Numbered from the stretch's first letter, positions 33,501 to 42,857 are shown. The stretch: DNA of 64,000 bases from Doris montereyensis (GCA_037039925.1 JAXRKP010000524.1:115717-179716), one strand, 5' to 3'. Made by a program: numbers and translations. Notes: generated by a model not told the origin, from the sequence alone.

Positions 33501-36500
33501 ATAGGTAGTAAAATATTTATACGAATACGAAGTGTTGGCCTTTAATTTTATATTTATACTAGATGCTAGATCTCTTGATCTAGATCTAGATCAGGTCTAG
33601 AGTCTACCTTGGATTTTACCTTTTATATCTGAACTAATAATTTAATACTCATGGCAGAACCTCCTAAAAAAAGAAATTGAAGGGAAATAAAGCAAATTCC
33701 CAGACTTTCAAACCAATGGGCATGCATTGTTAAATCAAGAATGAACAATAACCATGCATTGTTAAATCAAGAATGAACAATAACCATGCATTGTTAAATC
33801 AAGAATGAACAATAACCATGCATTGTTAAATCAAGAATGAACAATAACCATGCATTGTTAAATCAAGAATGAGCAATAACCATGCATTGTTATTCAAGAA
33901 TGAGCAATAACCATGCATTGTTAGGTCAAGAATGAGCAATAACCATGTATTGTTATTCAAGAATCAATAACCATGCATTGTTATTCAAGAATGAGCAATA
34001 ACCATGCATTGTTAAATCAAGAATGAGCAATAACCATGCATTGTTAAATCAAGAATGAGCAATAACCATGTATTGTTATTCAAGAATGAGCAATAACCAT
34101 GCATTGTTAAATCAAGAATGAGCAATAACCATGCATTGTTGGATTCAAGAATGAGCAATAACCATGCATTGTTTGTTGCATTGTTGGATCAAGAATGAAC
34201 AATAACCATGTATTGTTAAATCAAGAATGAGCAATAACCATGCATTGTTAAATCAAGAATGAGCAATAACCATGCATTGTTATTCAAGAATGAGCAATAA
34301 CCATGCATTGTTAAATCAAGAATGAGCAATAACCATGCATTGTTAAATCAAGAATGAGCAATAACCATGCATTGTTAAATCAAGAATGAGCAATAACCAT
34401 GCATTGTTAGGTCAAGAATGAGCAATAACCATGCATTGTTGGATCAAGAATGAGCAATAACCATGCATTGTTAAATCAAGAATGAGCAATAACCATGCAT
34501 TGTTAAATCAAGAATGAGCAATAACCATGCATTGTTAAATCAAGAATGAGCAATAACCATGCATTGTTAAATCAAGAATGAGCAATAACCATGCATTCTG
34601 TACTGTTTGCTCAACAGATTTTTCGATTAAACACTCAGGTCATTTTGACTCATGTAAACGCATATTGGTGGTGCTATTGCTAAGCACAAATCCCTCCTTC
34701 AGTCTCGTCAATCTACAACCATAGCCTCTATGTTTAAAACAATGACTGATATAAACAAGAGTCCTTTTCAGGGCTAACAAAAGTCCTTTTCAGGGCTCAC
34801 AGTCCTTTTCAGGGCTCAAACAGTCCTTTTCAGGGCTCACAGTCCTTTTCAGGGCTCACAGTCCTTTTCAGGGCTCACAGTCCTTTCAGGGCTCACAGTC
34901 CTTTTCAGGGCTCACAGTCCTTTTCAGGGCCACCCAACCATTTTATGACACTTATTATTTGCTATTACTACCATAATGCCCTGCCCTGGATTACCTGATA
35001 GTAGCTGTTTTCAACATCTTGTGTGTCATAAACGGTAAATATTACAGTTAATTTTTAGTGTTCGGTTGACTACTAATTGGTAGATGGTCTCCTTTGATTG
35101 TAGATGATTTTCTTTCATAGTAGATGATCTCCTTTGATTGTAAATGATTTCCTTTCATGATAGATGATCTCCTTTGATTGTAAATGATTTCCTTTCATGA
35201 TAGATGGTCTCCTTTGATTGTAAATGGTTTCCTTTCATGGTAGATGGTCTCCTTTGATTGTAAATGGTTTCCTTTCATGGTAGATGGTCTCCTTTGATTG
35301 TAAATGGTTTCCTTTCATGGTAGATGGTCTCCTTTGATTGTAAATGGTTTCCTTTCATGGTAGATGGTCTCCTTTGATTGTAAATGGTTTCCTTTCATGG
35401 TAGATGGTCTCCTTTGATTGTAAATGGTTTCCTTTCATGGTAGATGGTCTCCTTTGATTGTAAATGGTTTCCTTTCATGGTAGATGGTCTCCTTTGATTG
35501 TAAATGGTTTCCTTTCATGGTACAATGTACAAGGATTCTTTTCATGATACGTGCATTCCTTTCATGGTAGATGGTTTTCGTAGATAGATTCTTAACTTTT
35601 CAAGAAATGATGGTACATGTATGTATTGCTTATTGTCCATTCATGCACGGCAATTTGTCATATGGTTGCATGATAAAACCTCTTTGACAGGTTTAAGTTT
35701 AAATAGTAATACAATAGTCATTAAAGCCTCAAACCATATTTTAATACAATAGAAAGGAGTTGATATATGATAATGTGTTTGATTGGTATTGTTTTCTGAT
35801 TTGGCTTTGTTTTTTATATTTTTCAGCTTCATTGTCCCAAGTGCGACATCAAGTTGGGTTCTTTTGTTTGGTACGGTAAGTACCGGCTGACCTTGCGCTG
35901 TTTGTCTGTCTTATTTTTGTTTGAGAGAACGGCTGATGAATGCAATGTAAAGGCTGAGACAGAAAGTTCAAAGAATGCCTATGAATTGATAAAAAAAAAG
36001 ATAATTGTTCTATGAAGAGATGCTCAAGAAAATAAAGAGATTATTGGCACCCTACATTCTCAGGTAATTGAGAAAGAGGGTGAACTCAAGTCACTGGTAG
36101 ACAAGGAGTAGTCTTCGTAATGCAGTGTACATACTTAAGATTTTATTTGATTTGCATGTTGCTTGTTTCAAGCAGTTTGGCTTGTTGACAGTGACAGACC
36201 CGTCTGTATTTTTTAGAATTATTAAAGTTCACAATTAGTACATTCAATCATCAAGTGTGCTTGTCAAATAAAGCATTCTAATTGGAGGGCTCTTGACTTG
36301 GTTTCATATGTTAGATAGTTTTTGTCTCACTGTAAATGTCTTAGAACCGGCCTCCGCGTAAATCATAAATTAGACACTGCTATACGATTTTAAAATATCT
36401 CCACTACAAGTGGGAATCAAAAGGTCAAAATGAAGACGACGGAATCTCTCTTGTGTAAGCTCTTCACAAAGTTGACAGTTTAATGTACAGTTGCGTCTCG

Positions 36501-37566
36501 ATAATCTGTCTGAACACCTCCGTTCCAAGCAATTTGTCCAGATTATGGAGACATCCGGATTATAGAATCCCCAATCTGGATTATAGAATCCTGGATTATA
36601 GAATCCCAATCTGGATTATAGAATCCCCAATCAGAGTGTCACATTCTGAATCAGCGAATGGCCTCAGGACTGACAGTAATGAAGGCAAGGTGCATTTTAC
36701 GGTTTATCAAAACATTACCTTTCTATATTGGAGTAACTTGTTCCAACATTAGGTGTTCAGATCGGGAATCCTGAATTTCTAGATTATCGAGTTCAAAAAT
36801 GAAGGAGAGAAAAAATCTGTCCTCAGCTCATCTGTGCGGATTATAGAGACATCTAAATTATCGAAGTTCGGACTATCGAGACGTGACTGTACATATACCA
36901 AATAAGTCTTGGGTGTGATGTAGATAATGAAGACTCTTCTTCTTTTTTTTTTAATTCATCTTTCTTGTCACTCTCTAAGCGTACTTTTGATTATTTTAGA
37001 AGCTTCATTCATTACTACAAGTTGTATTCACCTCGTATCCTATTTGTCTTTGAAATAGAATGTGACTGGCATGCCAATATTGAACATATATAAATTGTAA
37101 CCCAATGTGTTCTTATCTGTTTCTGTTTCCGTTTCTATCTATTTATAATAATTTATGCGATACAATTTATAGTCTATTGAACCAATAATATTTTATTCTT
37201 AAATGTGTGTGTGCCTGTGTGTCTGTCTGTTTCTTGGTGCATTTTGATTCAAAGAAGAGGCTACCAAAACCTTCGTTCATTAAAAAAAATTTTTTTTCGT
37301 TTTGTGCTTCTCTGTCAGAGGGACAGTACATGTAGCATGATTGTCATTTTCTTCTCGCTCGTGATTTTTTTCTTCTTTCCATTTGGACGGCAGGTGAAAA
37401 ATGTCCGTGTGGGGCGTGGGTGGCACCAGCATTTCACATCGATGCGGGCAAAGTGGACAAGATCCCCTTCCAGACTGTGGCCCCTCAGACCCACGCTGGC
37501 ATCGGAGCCACTGCCTCCCCCTACCGGCACCCCGTCTCTCGGAAGGCCTTTCTCCGCTGCCAGTGA
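24240..37566 (+). CDS. DUSP12: Dual specificity protein phosphatase 12 homologue, seven coding exons
   Basis: A cysteine-dependent phosphatase of the DUSP12/YVH1 family, which in other eukaryotes acts in the nucleus and cytoplasm and helps 60S ribosome maturation. Joined exons (24240-24502, 27802-27915, 29603-29739, 31595-31688, 32902-33100, 35827-35875, 37394-37566) give about 340 residues, matching the family. Visible parts: N-terminal IVEGLYLGGI, signature HCQAGMSRS (HCx5R), PNDGFMEQLELFEIMG closing the catalytic domain, then the zinc-binding C-terminus YKCRKCR, VDPLQWM, CPKCDIKLGSFVWYG, CPCGAWVAPAFHI. All introns are GT-AG with matching phases. Oddities: exons 1 and 2 need about five single-base frame corrections, mostly missing bases in or near short homopolymers. 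Exons 3-7 are clean. I favour uncorrected sequencing or assembly errors, but a decaying gene copy is possible. Confidence 0.9.
24530..24832 (-). mobile_element. SINE2 in DUSP12 intron 1, antisense
   Basis: On +: TTTGATTTGATTTACCCACA, ACTGCCCTGTAAACAGCCAA, CGTCTCCGATGAGACTATAA, CCCACCAGGACCAAGGGGTA, then the inverted head GCGGGGCTCAAACCCACTAC and GAGGTCGACACTTTGCCTCT. A near-complete copy. Its head touches the start of the large minisatellite. Confidence 0.86.
24833..27560. repeat. 2.7-kb minisatellite in DUSP12 intron 1, 43-bp core unit, about 58 copies
   Basis: The unit contains TACCTAGAGCAGAGACTATC and AAATGATGTTTGGTAGTG, with a variable GTAGTG/GGGGTG joint that sets unit length (43-55 bp). 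Variants are zoned: left copies (24840-25330) read CAGAAACTCTAAAATGATG, middle and right copies CAGAGACTATCAAATGATG. Several partial units mark past deletions (for example 26850, 27170, 27450). The array fills most of the intron that splits the catalytic Cys codon. Confidence 0.93.
27802..27915 (+). CDS. DUSP12: DUSP12 exon 2 (P-loop and following helix)
   Basis: Acceptor TTTTTATCACAG. The first base completes the catalytic Cys codon, then QAGMSRS. A base is missing near 27825; after it TVVAAFLMQKMSLGRDEALE follows, and a second disruption at about 27898 precedes NRPFI. Donor AG|GTAAAA. The two changes cancel in length, so the reading frame into exon 3 is preserved. Confidence 0.82.
27916..29602. 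other. DUSP12 intron 2
   Basis: No SINE or array recognised. Contains a C homopolymer of about 22 bases (29049-29070), which is hard to sequence. A 131-codon open frame (28323-28718) has no recognisable domain. Confidence 0.6.
29603..29739 (+). CDS. DUSP12: DUSP12 exon 3 (end of catalytic domain)
   Basis: Encodes PNDGFMEQLELFEIMGSEVI then KTHRRYRAYKLSKVADIF. Acceptor TCGTTCAAG, donor GG|GTAAGA. No frame break. An open frame that continues upstream of the acceptor is intron read-through. Confidence 0.9.
30478..30745 (-). mobile_element. SINE1 in DUSP12 intron 3, antisense
   Basis: On +: GGCCATTAAGGCCCATAAGA, ATGAAGCGGAACAGGTGATA, CCTGGACAGGACGCCAGTCT, TTTTTACTCCCAAGCTAGTG, TGTCTTTCCCAAGGAACACA, then the inverted head TAACTCGGGACCTCATGATT and GGCAGCCTGACCACTCGGCC. 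Nearly complete. Confidence 0.88.
31122..31380 (-). mobile_element. SINE2 in DUSP12 intron 3, antisense
   Basis: On +: GATTTGATTTACCCACATCC, ACAACTAAGGGGATCTCAGG, CCGTCTCCGATGGGACTAGG, GATCCACCTACCAGGACCAG, then GGCGGGGCTCGAACTCACTG and CGACACCTTACCTTTGGACT (inverted head). An internal deletion removes most of the GGCAGTCC part. Confidence 0.87.
31595..31688 (+). CDS. DUSP12: DUSP12 exon 4 (linker and first zinc-ligand pair)
   Basis: Encodes ADYEIPSDILIQTDFAMDSN then AYYKCRKCR, giving the first Cys pair of the C-terminal zinc-binding region. Acceptor CTTCTCGTGTAG, donor AG|GTAATG. Clean frame. Confidence 0.92.
31811..31901 (+). other. Possible alternative terminal exon of DUSP12
   Basis: After an AG at 31811-31813 (GATCGTAG), a frame in phase with exon 4 runs VAYQSIIDEHDPKNPNIICK then NHMKFLHP and stops at 31899-31901. 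Splicing exon 4 here would replace the CPKC/CPCG zinc half by a short tail. The polypyrimidine tract is weak and no family resemblance was seen, so it may be chance or an exonised relic. Confidence 0.25.
31985..32605. repeat. Minisatellite in DUSP12 intron 4, 23-bp unit, about 26 copies
   Basis: The unit GGAAGGAGGGATGAG plus TTTAAATA. Left copies use TATGAAAG in place of TTTAAATA, and the last copies return to TATGAAAG. Strongly purine-biased on +. Confidence 0.92.
32902..33100 (+). CDS. DUSP12: DUSP12 exon 5 (central C-terminal domain)
   Basis: Encodes MILFRQGAVTNHMSGIGESA, then a Lys/His-rich stretch, CSRSLFVDPLQWMKGKI and NIVSGK. The VDPLQWM block is a family landmark. Acceptor TTCGTCACCAG, donor AAG|GTACCC. 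Clean frame. Confidence 0.93.
33143..33200 (-). mobile_element. SINE1 tail fragment
   Basis: CCTTCAAGGCTGTTACGGCC, CATAGAGCCAGAGC and CCAGTTTCCATAGC match the inverted 3' end of the SINE1 copy at 30478. Only the tail is present, 40 bp past the exon 5 donor. Confidence 0.6.
33716..34600. repeat. Minisatellite in DUSP12 intron 5, 32-bp unit, about 27 copies
   Basis: The unit contains CAATAACCATGCATTGTTAA and ATCAAGAATGAG. The first five copies have GAACAATAA, later ones GAGCAATAA. Some copies lack AAA (GTTATTCAAG), giving 28-30 bp. Confidence 0.95.
34757..34935. repeat. Short tandem repeat, 19-bp unit, about 9 copies
   Basis: AGTCCTTTTCAGGGCTCAC repeated, with early copies carrying AACAAA or AAAC spacers and one copy missing a T. 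Confidence 0.93.
35075..35525. repeat. Minisatellite in DUSP12 intron 5, 40-bp unit, about 11 copies
   Basis: The unit is TAGATGGTCTCCTTTGATTG followed by TAAATGGTTTCCTTTCATGG. The two halves are clearly related 20-mers, so the array is a dimeric higher-order repeat. Central copies (35195-35520) are almost identical. Confidence 0.95.
35827..35875 (+). CDS. DUSP12: DUSP12 exon 6 (second zinc-ligand pair)
   Basis: A 49-bp exon encoding LHCPKCDIKLGSFVWYG with the last Gly codon split. The CPKC pair and GSF.WYG are strongly conserved in the family. Acceptor TTTTTCAG, donor ACG|GTAAGT. Confidence 0.94.
35923..36111 (+). pseudogene. Unidentified coiled-coil-like coding fragment in DUSP12 intron 6
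   Basis: A single + frame reads ERTADECNVKAETESSKNAY, one internal stop, then ENKEIIGTLHSQVIEKEGEL and KSLVDKE before TAG. The Glu/Lys/Leu-rich composition is protein-like and suits a coiled coil, unlike surrounding intron. It could be a relic of a transposon ORF or a processed host gene; the source was not recognised. Confidence 0.35.
36488..36889. mobile_element. pogo/Tigger-like MITE in DUSP12 intron 6
   Basis: The left end CAGTTGCGTCTCGATAATC and the inverted right end CAGTCACGTCTCGATAGTCC form terminal inverted repeats, flanked on both sides by TA (36486-36487 and 36890-36891), the target duplication of Tc1/mariner-pogo elements. The CAGT...CTCGATAAT style is typical of pogo/Tigger ends. 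Inside, GGATTATAGAATCCC is repeated three to four times. At about 400 bp there is no room for a transposase. Confidence 0.8.
37394..37566 (+). CDS. DUSP12: DUSP12 exon 7 (C-terminus and stop)
   Basis: Encodes EKCPCGAWVAPAFHIDAGKV then DKIPFQTVAPQTHAG and a tail ending FLRCQ, stop TGA at 37564-37566. CPCG completes the zinc ligands; PAFHI matches the family. Acceptor TTTGGACGGCAG. No canonical AATAAA was found in the next kilobase on +. Confidence 0.93.
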
Positions 37567-38559
37567 TCTCGCCCAGAGGAGGCCTCTCAGCCAAGGCCCC
37601 AATTTTGCAGCTGGCCATTTTGGCGCTTCTCAGACGCTCGTCGAGTAGAAGGCCCGTGGCCATGGTGGCAGCGGTCGCCCTCGCGTAGCTTCCCAAGACG
37701 CCCGTTGACGTCGGGCATGGAGATAGACGAGCTGTCTCTGGCCGTCGGGACCAGCAGCTTGGAAAGCACAGCGCAGTCGGAGTTTGAGACGTGAGACCCG
37801 ACACCAATGTTTGCATGGACGTAGACTCATGATAGCAGTAATGGTAGTAGTAGTAGTTGATAGTACATTTGTTTGTTCATGATATCATGTGTGTGTGTAC
37901 AGTGGGAGTCGGATTCAACGAGCTCATCAGGACTGACTGACGCTAGGTCCTCGCTGTATGAGACCTTTCGTTGAATGCAAAGTCAACAACAAGGAACTTC
38001 CCATTTCAACAGCATCGATTATTTTTGGGGGTTTTTTATTTCAAAGGAAAGGCATGTGCGCTTTGTGAGTTTTTATGTGGAGGTAGACGCCATTTCCAGA
38101 ATGAGACGACCGTACAGCGGGTTACAGAGTGTGAACACTAGCACGGCATAGAAGAAAGTGAGAAACACGGTGCATCGTCAATCAATGGCTTAGCGTTTGG
38201 GCTGCTTCTCGCTGGTAAAAAACGTTTTCACGAAACGAAGTGAATCGAGTGAGAAGTCGTTTCACTGTCTTTATCGACCGGCACGACCTCGTAGGTGATT
38301 TTACCCATGTTGGGTCCTCGTTGAATGGCTCGTGTCTTTTTTTTTTTTTTTTTTTTTAGAAAAAAGAAGGTGGGAGGGGGATTTGTATTCGCCTTGTTGT
38401 TGTAGCCGACATTTCGCTGAGAGCGATCTCGGTGAATAAGATGGCTCCCACTGCATAATATATTTGCTCATCTATTGAGTCATAGGCTTGTGCTTAATGA
38501 ATGTTGAATGTATGTCCAAGGGTGGTGTTGAGTTTTCACATCATGTGCGATGTAGGCCT
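37567..38559. other. DUSP12 3' flank
   Basis: Presumed 3' UTR plus spacer. ATTCAACGAG near 37913 and CTCGTTGAAT near 38316 are inverted, with repeated GGTCCTCG beside them, so a second short inverted-repeat element of about 430 bp is possible. A T tract lies at 38338-38357. No other gene recognised. Confidence 0.4.
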
Positions 38560-38758
38560 GGCCTTAATAGATGTGGGTGGTTGGCTGGTGTTTGCTGGTA
38601 CTGGTAGGTCCTACTCTATCCTATTTCTCTTCTCTCTCACTCACTCTTTCACATGTCCTAGTCCTTTTCTTTCATCTTCCTCATTCCTCCGTGAAGTCAC
38701 CCTGAGATGATCACCACTGTACATGGTGGACGGGGTCGATTTTAGTGAAACAAAGGTT
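38560..38758 (+). repeat. Dispersed repeat D, copy 1
   Basis: GGTGTTTGCTGGTACTGGTA, GGTCCTACTC, a CT-rich middle with CTTTCATCTTCCTCATTCC, then CACCACTGTACATGGTGGAC and GGGGTCGATTTTAGTGAAA. The same order recurs at 55998-56190 and 56245-56392. It ends at the left edge of the piggyBac element. Confidence 0.65.
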
Positions 38759-38762
38759 TTAA

Positions 38763-41021
38763 CCCTTTGAACCCCGACCCCCTAGGGCCCTGTGTCCCCC
38801 CCCACCCCCCCCCCCTACACCTACTGGGCTCCTGGGCAAAAATTGTAAAAACGAAGTAGGGGCATTGTATGGATCATATACTTGCTGAAACAAAAGGAAA
38901 GTATAAGTTTTTGCAAGGGAAATGACCCACCTAAGTTTGGAGATATCCCTATCTCCAAAATTCCTTCTTTTCATGCCAATCTTGCCAGCATGTGGACCCA
39001 TCAGTGATGCAGAGGTATTTTTTTGCAGTAACCACACCACAGTCGTGACTTCGTCTTCTTCACAGGGCGGTCTTTGTAATCCATGTTTGGGAATGCCTTG
39101 GTGTGTTTTGTGTATTTGTCCATGCAGACTACACAAATATTGTTCCCTGTTGCTGTTGATGACATTTCGGGGAAGTGCAGACCTACATTCTGGAGGCGCA
39201 GTGGAAGCTTCTCATTACTTCTCCATGAACGCTTTTGCACTTTGCTACGAAAACGATCCTATCAATTCAAGACAAATGTCGTCAATAAAATCCTGGAATG
39301 ATCTCACCCTCTTATTCGGCTTATTTATTGAATGATGATTGAATAGTCCACATTATGAATTTGATAATGAGGTGCTTTGGCCAACGGTAGTGGTGCCAGG
39401 TCTTGTACAGTCTGGTCATCTGGTCATTGACATCACAACCCCCATGTATGACACATAATCCTTCACTAGATATGGTTGTGATATTGAAACTGCAGTCCCA
39501 TCTTTATTTCTCTTTTGAGTAACGGTTGTTTTGGTTGGGTCATGGTAGCTTGAAATGAAATATATTGGCCGTCTGTCCATCCATGAAAGACAAACGATAC
39601 TCTCATGCTGCTGAAAATTATATTCACCCGCGTGATTTTCCTTTTATTACTGACTGTCTTTGGGATGTGCTTTCAATTTGTCATTACTGTGCCTACTGCA
39701 AAATTGTTCAACTGTGAAAGTAGGTATTCAAAAAGGGTGACTGAATATTGTAAAACCTGTCCATTACGAGAATGTTTCTTATCTTCGGCACCAGCCCTTG
39801 TTAGTAAATTTGCAACGGTTGTTCCGACAATTCCAATTTCAGGAATAATGTTTACTTGCTTTCCAGTGGAAATGTCTGCATTTATAATGTAGCCAGTTTC
39901 TCCTTCACATAAAAGATAAGATTTTATCCCCCATTTGATTGGTTTTGATTTGATGTAATTTTTGATGAACAATCTATTTTTTGTCGGAATCATCCCTTCA
40001 TCCAAGTTAAGCTACTGTTTGGGATTGTAATAATGTCTAAATAGGGGTAAAATCATAAAAAGAATTGGTCGTACTTTATCAATTTTATCTCTCTTGTCAA
40101 TGGTAGCATCTTGTTCATCAATGAAATGAAGGAATGTCCAAAGGGCCAAAAAATCTATCTCGGTCTAGCACTTCACGGTAGCCTGGTGTCTCGATCAAGA
40201 AATTGTTTGCCTTGAAATATTTTTCATAACGCGGTTTGATACATGCATTTTCCATTGATAGCCGCATACCTATCATTGCCTTTATCTTCTCTACACTTGC
40301 TTCTTTATAATTTTTAGCATAATATGCCCTGGCGTTTCTTTCTTTTACTTGATGCGCTCTAACATTCGTCATTGTACACAACGTTTGCCAAAATTTTTCA
40401 GGAAGAAATAAATCCAAATAATCTAAGGCCTTGCTGTCTTCACTAATGGAATCAGGTATATTCCTTGGTCCAAAGTCTGTTTTACCAATGAATGTAGTAA
40501 AAACTTGATGAGCAGCACTATGAATATTGAAATCACCCCAGCCAGAGTCAAATTTACTTGTAGGCCTACGTTGTGTCCTATTTGGTCTCTGTTGTTGATT
40601 AGAAGTGGGCGTGACGTCACCATCACCTCTAATTTCTTGTTGTGGGACACTATTGTCCTCATCCTTACTCAACATATCATCACTTTCACTTTCTAACTCA
40701 CTATCATGATAGTCTGAATCAAGATTCAAGCCATTTTCATCCTCATATGCTGACGACTGGTTGAAGGTAAACAAACCCGATCAGCTAACGGATCCATTTC
40801 CGTTGGAAAAATGATAAAAATGATGCTGCAAACATAAAAACATGAGTTCTGGTAACATGGTGACCATTTCGTGTTTACATTTGACTAACTTGAGGTTACC
40901 CACAATCCCAAGCAAGATACATTTAGTTTTAGCAGCAAAGTACCAAATACCGCAAAACAGGCATTACGGGATATTGCAAACAAGAAAATTACCGCAATCG
41001 CGGTATTACGGGTCCAAAGGG
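38763..41021 (-). mobile_element. piggyBac-type transposon, decayed, with recognisable ends
   Basis: The left edge reads TTAA then CCCTTTGAACCCCGACC. The right edge, read inverted, is CCCTTTGGACCCGTAATACC. These are matching short inverted repeats in the CCC-type style of piggyBac, and the left one is preceded by TTAA, the piggyBac target. The four bases outside the right end are TCAG, not TTAA, so that duplication is mutated or the end is slightly misplaced. It encloses a transposase pseudogene on - and is about 2.26 kb. Confidence 0.75.
39001..40774 (-). pseudogene. piggyBac transposase (DDE_Tnp_1_7 type), broken
   Basis: On -, the acidic N-terminus (SDYHDSELESESDD) leads to the family block RAYYAKNYKEASVEKIKAMI and FLIETPGYREVLDRDRFF. 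A frame break near 40135 follows, then the first acidic motif LDEGMIPTKNRLFIKNYIKS with KPIKWGIKSYLL after an in-frame stop near 40013. The second acid appears as MDRFYN in another frame near 39755, the third as WMDRRPIYFISSYHDP near 39560. The C-terminal cysteine-rich zinc region (CVVCMDKYTKHTK, CGYCKK) ends at 39001. All three catalytic-acid regions are visible, so decay is recent, but at least three frame breaks and one or more stops disable it. Confidence 0.85.
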
Positions 41022-41110
41022 TCAGTAAATAGATTGAGTTTTCAGGTTGTGCAGAGCGCACTTCTTATTCTTAGTGCAGAAGCATGCTTAATACTTGATG
41101 ATATGGCCTT

Positions 41111-41600
41111 TACGCTGAAAATTGACGATCCTGTAACAGTCGTTGACAGTGCTAGGGCTTGGATAATTTTATTCTGAGGAAATTGTTGATGCCCGGCCTC
41201 AACTCCTTTCCCCTCTGATTTTTAAGATAAGATAAGGTACAGTTTTATTGTCCAAAAGTGGCACATGGTTTTGGTGTTACAATGCCTTCAATTTAATAAT
41301 ATGAAATAAAAACACACTTTTACTATAAATAGATTATTCTTCACACACAAACAGCGTACAGACATTTAAGTACTGCAAGATTAAAACATGTATAAAAATA
41401 ACAACAAAAGAATTAACATTTTTCTGATACATGTCTCTTGTTGTACATATTTAAGCGTAATGAACTGGTCAATAAGATAAAAGAGTTGTAACTTGTAGGG
41501 GTATTTCTAAATAGGCATCTTTTTTGACAATAGGGTTTAAGATTTTACCAAGGTGGCTAACGGAATGGCCTGCGCTTTTCAATTTCCAACCACCAACCAA
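41111..41600 (+). repeat. Dispersed repeat B, copy 2, interrupted by repeat C
   Basis: ATTGACGATCCTGTAACAGT, GATAATTTTATTCTGAGGAA, CTTTCCCCTCTGATTTTTAA (to 41225), then repeat C, then AATGAACTGGTCAATAAGAT, AGAGTTGTAACTTGTAGGGG, GGTGGCTAACGGAATGGCCT and TTTTCAATTTCCAACC. The uninterrupted version is at 17600-17870. Confidence 0.65.
41222..41400 (+). repeat. Dispersed repeat C, copy 2 (inserted in repeat B)
   Basis: AAGATAAGATAAGGTACAGT, TTTATTGTCC, TACAATGCCTTCAATTTAAT, ACACACTTTTACTATAAATA and GATTATTCTTCACACACAAA match 20805-20945. The insertion point inside repeat B shows that C is a mobile unit. Confidence 0.72.
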
Positions 41601-42857
41601 GGGTTCCTTTACACGCTCAAAAGGCCCATGGGACCTCCTAGATCATCGTCCGTCTACGTTGAGACTAGGCACTCGTTACGCTTAGAACTACACCACTTTT
41701 TTTACTCTTCCTCCCGATTGAATAGCAGGCCGGCATCCGGTAAGATCTGTCCACACCTCCCTCCCGTGTTGGCACTGTAGGCAGACTGCTACTACTGCTA
41801 CTATTTCCGACTGAGTGAGCTGCTTGTTGATGGGGCTGACTTTGGTACAATGAGATTTGGAGTTCAGCATGGGTGAGGTCTTGGAAGAATAATAGTAATA
41901 GTAGTAGAGAAGGAGTCGCTGGCTGACTGTGTGTGCACGTAGTGTGAAGCAAGTGGGCGGAGCTTGTCGCCATATTGGATGGTTCAAGAAACCTGTTGCT
42001 AGTTTATACAATAGGAAGTAAATACATGACTCGTTATAACACGTTTTATGAAAGTTTTATTTGTATTTATTAAACATAAACATAACAAAAATGTTAAATG
42101 TTTACCACTGAAAATTAAAGTAAATTAGAACGTGTGAAATGATGACATGTTTAATATAACAATATATAATTATATAAAATGTATTAAAAAACGGCCAACA
42201 TCAGCCGCGAGACTAGAACAGTAGTGTGAACGTATATAAGTATAATAAGGCGTATGTTGAGATAAGACGGAATAGCTTGTGAACAAACCACACACACTCA
42301 CACACACGTACAAATATACCAATGTGATATAATTTACAGTGACCGCACACATAATTATGGAATATAGATCTAGTAGAAGTGTTCAAAATAAAGTATTTCG
42401 TGCTTTGCAAAATAACAACACGAAGTTATCAGATCAGTGTAAAGCCCTGACTCAAAAGCTGATAAATGAATACACATAGGAATAGGATATCTAAGTTTGA
42501 AGTGGATTCCATTTCTTTTTCTGTAGAAAAGTGGTGATCAAAATAGTATTCATATTCAGAGGACATTATGTGGTAGTCTTAAGAAGTCAATAAAGGCTTG
42601 TAGATCTACTAAGTGAAATTAGTTAGGAAGACGTTATATATTGGAGCATTACAAGAATACAATGATGTGTTGTATGTTCATGGTTCAGAAAGTCTCCAAT
42701 CACCCTTCATGCCATCCCTGTACAACACAAACAAATAAATGCATGCAACCGATAGTACTATATGAACTTGTGATAATTTTAAAAACAATACTAGGAGCAA
42801 TTTCAATAATAAAAAGCTTGATAACATCATTTCATATATGGAAAAATACAGCAGCAG
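41601..42857. other. Unassigned stretch
   Basis: Near 41636-41668 a short piece (ACCTCCTAGATCATCGTCCG, TTGAGACTAGGCA) resembles an inverted SINE2 body fragment. No gene recognised. Serine/leucine-rich frames near 41880-41910 come from a TAG/TAA-rich patch. Confidence 0.4.

Noticed and set aside
33716..34600. Possible CRISPR-like 32-bp repeats
   Set aside because: Head-to-tail units without spacers in an intron; a minisatellite.
37280..37816. 178-codon frame on - opposite DUSP12 exon 7
   Set aside because: Shadow of the GC-rich last exon; the + strand frame carries the conserved zinc-domain residues and splice site.
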